The translations under genes and the position numbers were made by a program. The notes below the pieces were generated by a model, which made no database searches, had not been told where the DNA came from, and saw nothing but the letters and a program-made list of their open reading frames with translations. Shown in pieces: positions 35,242-44,295 of a stretch of 64,000 nt of DNA. Origin of the DNA: Prostheceraeus crozeri (lineage: Eukaryota > Platyhelminthes > Polycladida > Euryleptidae); assembly GCA_907163375.1 (NCBI GenBank), contig CAJQUW010011018.1:1-64000 (forward strand), in the 5' to 3' direction. Every line of letters begins with the position of its first letter. The first letter of the stretch is position 1.

Positions 35242-35291
35242 CAGGGAATTATATATATATATATATATATATATAGATATATAATTCCCTG
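35242..35291. mobile_element. 50-bp hAT MITE with (TA)n core
   Basis: Consists only of CAGGGAATTATATATA and its inverted match at the other end, joined by an (AT)n run. It is flanked on both sides by the perfect 8-mer GATTCCAC (35234-35241 and 35292-35299). The CAGGG terminus and the exact 8-bp duplication identify a hAT insertion. It is the shortest element in the window. Confidence 0.8.
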
Positions 35292-35584
35292 GATTCCACA
35301 TTTCTCCAAAAAAACACTGCTGAATCGATTTTTGCAAGCAAATCTTTTTTGCAATAAGCCCGCTAATTGCAAAAAATATAAACATGCATAAAATGTTCAG
35401 AATCCACACCAATAGCCATTGATGCTATGTGCCGTAGGTGAACAATTTCAATCACCAGCAGTTGATATTGCAGCTCTCATTGACAGTTGCCTATTCTTGT
35501 GGAAGTTTTGTAATTCTTTAATATCATCTTGACTGGGTCCAGAATCTTCTTTCAACAGATTCCCTGTATGAATGCGCGTATTAG

Positions 35585-35740
35585 AGCACTTGTTTCACGG
35601 TTTTATCCAGATGTGCACAAACTACCTTTATTAATCAAGTCTACCAAAGTCACTGGCCTCCAGTCCATTACATGGCATGGGAGTTGAACATTCCTCAGAT
35701 ATCTTATATTAATCATAGATGTCCCTGATAATAGCTGCTT
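35585..35740 (-). repeat. Dispersed repeat, minus copy
   Basis: Reverse-complement partner of 31078-31205. Just beyond it (about 35790) CATGGACTCCTA is also the inverse of TAGGAGTCCATG near 31647, so the related region may extend further on both sides. Confidence 0.5.
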
Positions 35741-36129
35741 GCTGATGGTTATTTCAGTTGCACAGTCAGGCACAGATAAAAGGTGGATTCATGCATGGAC
35801 TCCTAGATATGTAACACCTCGACTGAAAGCTGAAATTCATTTATACACTAGACGGCCGTTTTGACTCAATAGCTGTCGAAGGTGGAAAGTAATTAGTCAA
35901 GTGAAACCGAAAGGTATAAAGAAAAATATGTTAAAGTTTCTGGAAATCGGACGAACATGGGGCTGCAGCTAACTGATCATCGTTATCACTGAATATGGAA
36001 TATTCAGTGAAGCAAATGAACTAAAATGAGCCTTACTATTGTCATCGCTTTTTAGTGGAAAGCTTTTTACTACTATATTCTGTTGGACAGTGAAAATAAG
36101 AAATACCAGCTAGTGACACTCATAACGTA

Positions 36130-37180
36130 GGCAAGGTTGGTTTGATTTATCAAAGAAAGGACAGGCACATTCCCATTTTGATTGCAAAAAATGCCGATGC
36201 ATTTACAAAAGCAAAATCACTTCCTGGAACATTTAATGAATGTATGAAGATTAGAATGAAAGGTGCAGTGATAGGAAGTGATGAATTCAAATCCTCATAT
36301 GTTGATTCGAAGATCGAGACATGGATAAAAGACATTGAATATGTTAATGATATAGCGTCTGAATATCCACAAGCTGCTTTTTCAGCATGCACAAAGGTCT
36401 CTGTCACAGGAGGACCTTTATGCAACAAACAGTTGATGACATCAGTAATAACTTTCAGAGGTCCGAAGAAGTTATACGTCAGAAATTCATCCCTTCAGAA
36501 ATGGAGGTATGGAGGTCTAGAATTGATGATACTTACATAACTTCAAAACGCGAGTGCAAGGTGAAAATTACAGAATGTTTGACAAATGTATTTTATGACC
36601 AGGAAAATAATTTACTGGTAGATCGACTTGACAGAACGGAAATAAGAGGTGCATCGCTCATGTGAAAAGAGAAGAAGAAACTTTTTTCAATGAATAATAT
36701 GACTATCATGAATCTTGATGCCGATGAGATGAAGAAGGCATTGACTTTTGCGAAAGAGAAAGGCGCTAGTTCATGGTTAGCATCGTTTACCATAGAAACA
36801 TTGAGATATTCTCTAAACAAAAGGGAATTCCAAGATGCGATCAAAGTGCGTTACAACTGGCCGGCTATCTTTCGACGAATTGTATTTGTGGTGAGAAAAA
36901 TTATTTAAATCATACTCTCAGCTGCAAAATTGGTGGCTTTGTCAATCTTCGGCACAAGATTATTTTTGACACGGAGTGAAAAAAGTCTTTTTTGAGTAAA
37001 GTCTGTAAAGATGTTCGCATTGAGCATAAATTATTACCAATTGAATCATAATGACTTCATCAAAGGTGGTAATACTGCCGACCAGGCGAGATTAGATATT
37101 ACTGCGAGAGAGGTGTTGAGGAGAATGGGACGTCATTTTTGTGCCATAACGACATATGTCCACGCAACAACATTGCTTGT
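36130..37180 (+). mobile_element. Retroelement fossil with nuclease-like tail, family uncertain
   Basis: Parts recognised in order: IGSDEFKSSYVDSKIETWIK, YPQAAFSACTK, EKGASSWLASFTIE, FQDAIKVRYNWPA, a zinc-ribbon-like HTLSCKIGGFVNLRHK, and TADQARLDITA. This order (PQAAxxA-T.. then GASSWL..LPIE.. then HALSC..GGF..RHN.. then ARLDI) is known from long uncharacterised retroelement proteins that are abundant in cnidarian and other invertebrate genomes; the last block resembles a restriction-type nuclease core. Because its kinship with LTR-type elements is unclear I treat it as a fossil: it is old and clearly broken in several places. Confidence 0.55.
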
Positions 37181-38468
37181 CTGTTCTTCATGTGTGCTCT
37201 AGTTCATTATTACTGCAGTGTCAGATTTCTCTGTCTACAACCAAAAATTGTACATCACAGGCTGAAAGAGATTAAGTTAGCAGTCAACCAAGTAGATATG
37301 CATGAATTACATGCATGGATAGTTTATCCTACACATTGTTGATGTAATAATTCGCAGAGCAGGACTGACCGGTTTGGAAAACTTAGGGTCATATACATTT
37401 CAGCTGAATCTTCGACACTGAAAGTTTATAACCTGAAGTTCCTTTATCAGCTTCTTCCATAAGTGCCCTTCAACATCAACAGTGTCAAGTATCTCTGTCT
37501 TGTTTTCTGACCCCGTCAGTTTTTATGAATGTCATGCCTCCCTCTTTCGGTAAGGAGGGACTAGCCAATTCTGACCAATTCTTTGACTTGTTTGATTTTG
37601 GGGTGTGACTGTGACTAAACTTGCTAGAAATAGTTTCCTTCACAACCATTGCATCACTGACAGATCTCATTAGGTAAACTTGCCTTAAACCTCCGTCAGA
37701 TAACCGATGATCTAACAAGTTGGTGTGCACGTACTTGGACACGGTTACTTCCACGTCCGTAATCAAATGTCAACAAAACCTCACAACAGCAAGTGTCAAT
37801 CTTCTTGTCAACTCCCACACATACGGAAATAAGGTGAAAAACTGACAAAATAGAGGAGATTTGTAGCCACTGCAATATTCGCCGAAACTTTTATAACTGA
37901 AAATGCATGCAATTGGCATGATTTAGAGCGACACAGTGTCGTACGAAATTTCTTGCCAATTATGAAGGTTTGATGGAATCATCTTCGCTTCGACAGATAA
38001 TCTCGTCATTCTCTATATACCGCTATTGGTGATAAAACGCCTAAGTTAAGCATGCGCCGCGCAACTACACTTTCTATGATCAATTTCTACAATCAAAAAT
38101 TGCTACACTGGGTCAATAGAAGCTACAGGCCGACCTCATTGAAAACTTGACACCTTGGTTGAAAGTGAATTTAATATTACAGAACAACTCACAGAAGAAT
38201 ACTGAAGAATTGTTGGAAATATAGAAATTCCAGCAGCTCTACCTATCGTAGATTCTTTCTGATCTACTAAACAGCGACAACAGAAGGGAGGGCCGAGGAA
38301 CGGTCTATCCCGGGCACTGATTTAGGCGAACTGAAATTATAGATGAATATAAAACTAGGGCTCATTGTGGTGAAAAGTCACTCACAAAGTCTACGAGTGT
38401 CTTGGCGACTAACTCAATACCTTGACAGGAGGACTGAGGGATTATCTGTAACGTAACTGTTGCATGCA
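37181..38468. other. No recognisable feature
   Basis: Includes a 93-codon minus-strand open frame at 37485-37766 without recognisable motif. I do not call it a gene. Confidence 0.35.
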
Positions 38469-38950
38469 CAGAATTAGATTGGCAAAATGATAGCACATTT
38501 AGAAACTTACTAATTAGAAAAAAAGAAATTTTCAATCCCTTACAGTGATAGGAAGAATAGCCATGCATCGCTTGTGGATTGCTGTGAGTTCCTTCAAAAT
38601 GCTCCGATCGCTGCGATTCCCTCAGATTCAAAGAATTCAGATTATTGTGCAAAAGTTTTCTCGATAATGTTGGTCCTTCCGATCATTATTAAAAAAGTTA
38701 GCAGGCGCACGAAGAAACGTTCACAAACTTCTCTGTAGAACTTGACATTGACTGTGTCCCTTTGCTGTGTGATCCGGTTGATAACAGTCACTGAAACTTC
38801 GCACAATTTGGCGTGTTTAATTTTGAACTGGCTGCTTATTGTTCTTTTTCTATGGTATTATGTCAGCAGATTGTGCCATTTCATTATCGTTACATGTTCC
38901 AATGTTTCCTTTCTAGTCAAACAAAAGAAGAGACGACCTGTCTAATTCTG
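38469..38950 (+). mobile_element. hAT-like MITE, family 2
   Basis: 482 bp from CAGAATTAGATTGG to CTAATTCTG, inverted termini of about 9-12 bp. The flanking 8-mers TGCATGCA (38461-38468) and TGCCTGCA (38951-38958) match at 7 of 8, supporting a hAT-type 8-bp duplication. The left half is homologous to the copies at 939-1544 and 51558-52144; the right half differs. Non-coding. Confidence 0.68.
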
Positions 38951-39032
38951 TGCCTGCAACAGTTGTAGATTCTTACAGAGACGTGGTGTATTTGTAAGCT
39001 GTTTGATGGCGGTTGGCGGGAGGATTTTCATA

Positions 39033-39199
39033 ATCAAACCGATTTTTTAGAATCAAAAATATTTCAAAAAAAAATTGGTTCCTTATTTTACTTCATCTAT
39101 TCATTTTGGTGGCTCCTTATTTTACTTCATTTATTCATTTTGGCTAATAAACATCGGGAGAGACTTGGTGAACTTTTGATTCTAAAAAATCGGTTTGAT
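39033..39199. mobile_element. TA-flanked MITE with tandem duplication
   Basis: Perfect 26-bp terminal inverted repeats begin ATCAAACCGATTTTTTAG, flanked by TA on both sides (39031-39032 and 39200-39201), suggesting Tc1/mariner-type mobilisation. The centre holds two tandem copies of a roughly 35-bp unit containing CCTTATTTTACTTCAT and TATTCATTTTGG. Confidence 0.7.
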
Positions 39200-39429
39200 T
39201 ATTTGTAGGCTGTTTTATTAAAATGCTTCATGTATGAAGAGAATGACAATAACCGTGAATATTCTGAAAATACACTGATAAGCTGCATACCTGTGTCCTC
39301 CCATTGTCAGCCACTAAGCCGCTATCGTAAATGTATGACAACGTATCAATGTCTTGACCAAAGTAACCTATTTAAACACTTTGGTCTTGTCCGCTCTAGT
39401 TTTTCATCATTATATAGTGCAGCATTTCA

Positions 39430-39600
39430 ATAGTGAGCAGTGAGCAAGATCTGATGGTTGACGCCGAAGAGAGGCGATGCGATACTGCGACGAGCCGAAG
39501 GCTCGGAGCTAAGTGAGCAAGCCGAGCGAAGTCCGTCAAGCCCGTCGGAGGCCTAAACATTTTCAAATGCGACGCTATCCACACACAGGGAAACATGTGG
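39430..39600. other. Locally GC-rich island
   Basis: About 150 bp with much higher G+C than the surroundings and repeated GAGC/GAAG-type words (GAGCCGAAGGCTCGGAGC). No tRNA fold, terminal repeats or coding motif recognised. Confidence 0.4.
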
Positions 39601-40092
39601 CCCCACCATCAAGGCTACCACGAACTGTCATCTTCTAAGGCACCCTCCGCGGGTATGTACAGTACCTTTAGTCTGGCAAGTACTCCCCACTATCTTTCCC
39701 TGATAGCTCTTCCTCCTTTAAAAGGCTGTGCGGTTACGGGAAGAGAGCTTATGTCGTTTAATGGCCTTTGCCCTGAGATGAAGGGGCATTATCTAACGAT
39801 TAATAGTGATGGAAATTTCTATTCATCGATTTCTTGCGCTTTGCTGATACTTCATCCACGTATGAGAGATCCTAGCGATGTCATTGTCTCCGAAACTAGG
39901 ATTTCATACACTACTTACAATTCGTGCATGCTCTTTCCGACGGCAACATTGAGTTTGAGTCAGTCCTATCACCACAGATTAAAATTAATTCACATACACA
40001 ACATTATATCAGATACGCAAACTATCTGTGCTTGTAATGTTTATTTTTATGATCGCACATATTACATACACGGTTTTATTGGAATAAATTAA
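39595..40092 (+). CDS. Unidentified open frame, 165 codons
   Basis: A single uninterrupted frame starting MWPHHQGYHELSSSKAPSAG. It is one of the longest frames in the window without a recognised family. The first 90 codons are richer in G+C than the rest, while the tail (about residues 110-165) looks like translated AT-rich non-coding DNA. No signal peptide, zinc finger or transposase motif is seen. It may be chance, or part of an exon whose true end lies earlier. No function is proposed. Confidence 0.2.
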   Translation: MWPHHQGYHELSSSKAPSAGMYSTFSLASTPHYLSLIALPPLKGCAVTGRELMSFNGLCPEMKGHYLTINSDGNFYSSISCALLILHPRMRDPSDVIVSETRISYTTYNSCMLFPTATLSLSQSYHHRLKLIHIHNIISDTQTICACNVYFYDRTYYIHGFIGIN

Positions 40093-40728
40093 TTAGTAAA
40101 TAATTAGAAATTATCAAATGTAATAGTGAAAAATATGCAAATAACTTAAATGCAATTTTTCAAAAGATAAACCATCATTTTGATCGTATTTATTGCTGAT
40201 GTGATATTTAAAGCACCAAATATTTTCTTTCTCTCAAGGGATGCCTGTTCAAACCATCTTCAGACAACAAGGGAAAGTGTTTCTTATTGCAAATATCCTC
40301 ATTTCAGATTGTAAAAGTATTTCATAAAGTGTCTATCATTCCAATAATGGGTTTCACTGTTTCGCTAAACACATATTCAGATAAAAAACATGTAGGAAAG
40401 TCCATAGATATTGGATAAAAAGGCAAGGAGAAGATATAAAATTAATGAAAAATATTTTTGCAAATAAAAGGATGTGCCATGGAGGCATACTTCAGTCCGC
40501 CTTTTGCGATATGTAAAACAAGAAAAACAATGTATTGCTATATTGTAATAAAACAAATACAATGTATGTAAAATAAACAATGTATTGCGTTATGTAAGAC
40601 AAGATAAAACAAGAAATCGTTTATTGCATTTTGACTAAAATCACACACTTGCAAATAATGAGAGCAGAAATATTAAGTTAATGTACATGGCACTATAACT
40701 AAGGAACATCAAAATTCAAAAATTACAA

Positions 40729-41468
40729 TTATGGGAATTCAATATCCGGACAGTGCTGGGACTTGGAACACACTGGAAGCTTAGTTTTGGATATGTTCAA
40801 GTCAAGGCTGGCGTTGGCACTTGCCAAATTTACATTTTCAAAACATTTACGCAGAATTTCAGCTGAAGTCACAGAGTTTTTCACTACTTTTAAAATCGAA
40901 GTGATACCGTCAGCATACTTAACATAATGGCATTTCAAGTTGGAAGCGATGTCAGCCATGTGGAAAATGAAAATATACGGACCAACCACAAATCCTTGTG
41001 GTACACCACTATACACATGGCTGGAGTTGATGAATACATCATTGAGCTTGGTGCGCTGTAGTCTATCACAAAGATAAGATCGAATCCAAGCAGTGAGGCC
41101 ACACGGAATATTACTTTCAATCAGCTTTTGAATTAGTTGGGAATGCGATATTGTATCAAGTGACTTTGAGAAGTCTAAAGACAATGCAGCAGCTCCAACA
41201 GAGCCATCATCTTCAAGGATTGTTGCAATAAAATCCATTAAGTGTATTAATGCACACGTTGAGGAGGATTGTGGAAGAAAGGCATATAGAAAACTATCAA
41301 CTTTATTAATGAAAAATTGCTTCATATGACCAATTATTAAACATTCCAACAGCTTCGACGGAAGTGGTAGCAAAGAAATAGGACGCAGAGCATCGGCCTT
41401 TGATGGAGTAGTTTTCGGAATGGCGCGAATATCAGCTAACTTTCCAAGCTTTGGGCATATAAGATTAA
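40729..41468 (-). pseudogene. LINE B reverse transcriptase, palm segment
   Basis: Runs from CPKLGKLADIRAIPKT and LRPISLLPLPSKLLE through ALSLDFSKSLDTISHSQL (the first catalytic Asp, here with KS for the usual KA), SYLCDRLQRTKL, YSGVPQGFVVGPYIFIF and the active-site region VKYADGIT, where the normal YADD reads YADG. The second catalytic Asp of that motif is therefore lost. The frame is otherwise open for more than 240 codons, so most decay has happened elsewhere in the element. It begins right at the Harbinger junction. Confidence 0.85.
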
Positions 41469-41661
41469 GGGTGGTATACTGTGCTTTAACAGCTTGTCAA
41501 CTTTGACAAGCTGTTACTAAACACCTTGTTAAAACCATGAGTTGATTAAGATTGATTCTTATGCTTTGCCTCATTGTCAGCTAACAATCGATTTTAACAG
41601 TCGGTTAGAGTGTATCCATAGCAATTCATAGATATCCAGAAGCATCTCAGTATATTCATGG

Positions 41662-42105
41662 ATGCAATTCAGCTCGGACAAACCCGATGATATTGACAAT
41701 ATGGATGCGACGAAGAAAGAGAAGAGACAGCGTGCCAAAAACTTCAGTGATGAAGAGAAAACTGTCGTGATAGAATTGGTGGCCAAATACAAGTCACTGG
41801 TCGAAAACAAGAAATCCGACAAATTTACACCTCAAGAAAAGCACAACGCTTGGTTGGAGATAGTTCGGAAAATGAACAATGAGTTTCCATTGAAGAACCG
41901 GACAGTGGAGCAGGTCAAGCTTTTGTGGAGCAACATGAAGCGAACTGCCAAGACCGAATGTGCCGAACATCGTCAGGAGACCTTTAAAACTAGTGGTGGA
42001 CCTGTGGTTCAAAGCCTATCAGCTGACAGTGATCGCATCGTAGCTTTAATCCCCGGTCAAATTCATCCCATCACCAATGAATATGACAGTGATGCTCTCG
42101 TGTAG
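41662..42105 (+). CDS. Harbinger Myb/SANT-like protein (NAIF1/FSBP-type domain)
   Basis: 147 codons, uninterrupted. Residues about 25-95 form the trihelix-like Myb_DNA-bind_5 domain: NFSDEEKTVVIELVAKYKSL, ENKKSDKFTPQEKHNAWLEI, MNNEF, and TVEQVKLLWSNMKRTAKTE. The same domain is in NAIF1 and FSBP, vertebrate genes derived from or related to Harbinger Myb-like proteins. It would bind the element ends in the nucleus and assist the transposase. Compared with fuller homologues (usually 200-300 aa) it ends early, at a stop after EYDSDALV, before any coiled coil. A later exon or a truncation is possible. A Met at codon 14 is an alternative start. Confidence 0.75.
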   Translation: MQFSSDKPDDIDNMDATKKEKRQRAKNFSDEEKTVVIELVAKYKSLVENKKSDKFTPQEKHNAWLEIVRKMNNEFPLKNRTVEQVKLLWSNMKRTAKTECAEHRQETFKTSGGPVVQSLSADSDRIVALIPGQIHPITNEYDSDALV

Positions 42106-42109
42106 AACA

Positions 42110-43598
42110 ATCATTCAGAAAACGATGACATCGAAAAAATTATCTTCCTTCGTGGGGCTACCGCTGCTTCCATTGACCAAACGAGCGCATTAAAACGCCT
42201 TTCGGCTGGTGCGACAGGATAGTCCGGGAGCCAGCGTGAAGTTGTGCAGGGAACGAGGTAGTACACAAAACTTTCACATAGCATAGTACACCTCTAACCT
42301 ACTGCAAAACTTCGCGTCTGCCGGATCAGATCATTTGCTTTTCAGAAATAGAGAGGATAACAAAATCCTATGTATTTCCAATGGTAAAATTGTAACATTT
42401 AAGGTGTTGACTCCATTTTTTCGAATTTTTGCTCATAAAAGTTACACAAATTGGTATTTTGTTGAACTGGTTATTATAGAAATCATCTACAGATCATGAT
42501 CTTTCAAATGAGTTATCATTCAGTGACAGAGGATAAAGTAAAGTGTACAAACAGACACTTTTCGTTGGTGTAACTGCAAATTTTAACATCGAAATTTCAG
42601 GAAAATTGTTGATATACTTTAACGAAAAGTGTCTGTTTGTGCACTTTACTTCATCCTCTGTCACTGAATGATAACTCATTTGAAAGATCATGATCTGTAG
42701 ATGATTTCTATAATAACCAGTTCAACAAAATACCAATTTGTGTAACTTTTATGAGCAAAAATTCGAAAAAATGGAGTCAACACCTTAAATGTTACAATTT
42801 TACCATTGGAAATACATAGGATTTTGTTATCCTCTCTATTTCTGAAAAGCAAATGATCTGATCCGGCAGACGCGAAGTTTTGCAGTAGGTTAGAGGTGTA
42901 CTATGCTATGTGAAAGTTTTGTGTACTACCTCGTTCCCTGCACAACTTCACGCTGGCTCCCGGACTAGGATTCAATATTGGAGTGAGAAGATATCGCTTA
43001 CATGCGCAGCCATTATCCCCAAACAAAAATCCATTCAAAAGTCGCTGTTCCATCTTGTAGCACAATCTGCTGTTCGAGAAAATTGTCGAATCGTGGGTGC
43101 TACCTGGCTATCTGCAAACAATGTCTGTGAATGCTCCAATAGGATCACAAACACACTGAACATTTATGGAAAACACCCTTTTCTGTTTCTGAAGATCTCG
43201 GCTTCATTCCCTCCAGGTGAAATAATTTGTATATGAGTCCCATCAACAGCCCCAATGACGGATGGCATGCCTGCTACATTCAGAAATTGATCTTTATACA
43301 CTTCGATACCAGAGCTGTCCGGCATGAAAATTACGTCACCGCGAAGTCGAGCAATGGCCACTGACACTTTGGAAATAATACGAGACACGGTGGTTTGGTG
43401 GACACCTGCTAGATCAGCATCACTCATTTGAAGATTGCCAGATGTATAGAAGCGCAAAGCAATACAAAGTTGCAATCTTGTAGATACGTCGATTCGTCGG
43501 TTACCACTGCTGAGATCAAGGAAGTTTTCAAGCTCACACACGTCAGATTTGGTTAAGCGATAGCGCCGCAGAAATTCTTCATCTGTGAATTTTTCCAA
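42110..43598 (-). pseudogene. Harbinger B transposase (HARBI1-like), split by a foldback insertion
   Basis: The N-terminal half, 43598-43164, is open: DEEFLRRYRLTKSDVCELEN, LQLCIALRFYTSGNLQMSDA, VHQTTVSRIISKVSVAIARL and the first catalytic Asp in GAVDGTHIQI, followed by NRKG. Further left, a frame change leads into VQCVCDPIGAFTDIV, a Trp-to-stop change before PGSTHDSTIFSNS (second Asp), and GDNGCACKRYLLTPILNP. There the reading is cut by the foldback at 42966-42221 and resumes beyond it as VAPAERRFN. The last acidic catalytic residue (in the VERxFGxLK motif) is missing. Confidence 0.82.
42221..42966. mobile_element. Near-perfect foldback element, AGTCCGG family
   Basis: 746 bp. Two arms of about 345 bp (42221-42566 and 42621-42966) are inverted repeats that I find to differ at only two positions, around a loop of about 55 bp. 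It is flanked by the 5-bp direct repeat AGGAT (42216-42220 and 42967-42971), and removing the element plus one repeat restores the interrupted transposase sequence, so it is a clean insertion. Terminal AGTCCGGGAGCCAGCGTGAA is related to the foldback at 24968. Non-coding. The mobilising superfamily is not identified. Confidence 0.88.
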
Positions 43599-43978
43599 TG
43601 GATCGATGCTCGTTCAGTATGTTCGATGTCTAACCGCATCCTCCAGAAGCAAGATGTCATCAACTTCTTCATCCATGCTCACTCAGTGCTATTAGACGAC
43701 TGGCAAGCATGCAAAATATCTCTTCGATTAGGAGCTAATCAACGAATGACATCGATTATCTTTTCTATTATATTCCGTCCACTCTCTAACAGTTGATCAA
43801 ATTAACAGGCAGCACAGCATATCACCCGCTAACAGATCGTTAAATCCGATTGTTAATTAACTAACATTGCCATTTAACAATATGTTAACTAACAGTCAGC
43901 AGTGCATAAGAAATTTAATTAACAGAGTCATCTTGATAGATTGTTAGAGTTAACAAAGAGCACAGCATAGCACCCTAA

Positions 43979-44287
43979 AGGATGCAGCAGTTGAAGACAT
44001 GACACAACGGTTCGGCGAGAAAAATAGCCCCTTCTATATGAAGTCGATTCGGAATACCATCACTGCCAGATGATTTTTACAGTAATGTTGACAACAGATT
44101 ATACACATCATGGACTTCAACTAAAGGGCACCATTGAGAAGAAGCTGAGGTTTCCATAACTGTCATGGTATCACTGCCGTTTGTAAATGCAGATGAGAAC
44201 AGATCATTGATATACTTTGAGTGAACTTTGATTCAAATTTGGAAACAACGGACTGCAAGTCTCCTTCGATTTTGTGCCCCTCACGTC
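43979..44287 (-). pseudogene. LINE B reverse transcriptase, N-terminal segment
   Basis: On the minus strand: YINDLFSSAFTNGSDTM, then after a stop KSSGSDGIPNRLHIEGAIFL, the conserved SxGxDGIPxR motif at the start of LINE RT domains. It reads into the Harbinger B duplication and continues at 41468. On its other side it ends at the hAT duplication ATTCACTA. Confidence 0.7.
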
Positions 44288-44295
44288 ATTCACTA

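Larger units (their letters stand above)
41469..43975. mobile_element. PIF/Harbinger element B, inserted in LINE B
   Basis: 2507 bp with TAA on both sides (41466-41468 and 43976-43978), the standard Harbinger 3-bp duplication. Termini GGGTGGTATACTGTGCTTTA and, from the other end, GGGTGCTATGCTGTGCTCTT are inverted repeats. A third, similar motif (CAGCACAGCATATCACCC) lies inside at about 43811, perhaps a subterminal binding site. It carries a plus-strand Myb-like gene and a broken minus-strand transposase, and itself hosts a foldback element at 42221. Confidence 0.88.

Noticed and set aside
35242-35291. Simple TA microsatellite
   Set aside because: The CAGGG termini and perfect flanking 8-bp duplications show it is a tiny hAT insertion containing a TA run, not just a microsatellite.
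37485-37766. 93-codon minus frame with charged middle
   Set aside because: No family recognised and no supporting splice sites or start context; left as unassigned.
42494-42691. Open frame inside the foldback element
   Set aside because: It crosses the palindrome centre and is a by-product of the inverted arms.
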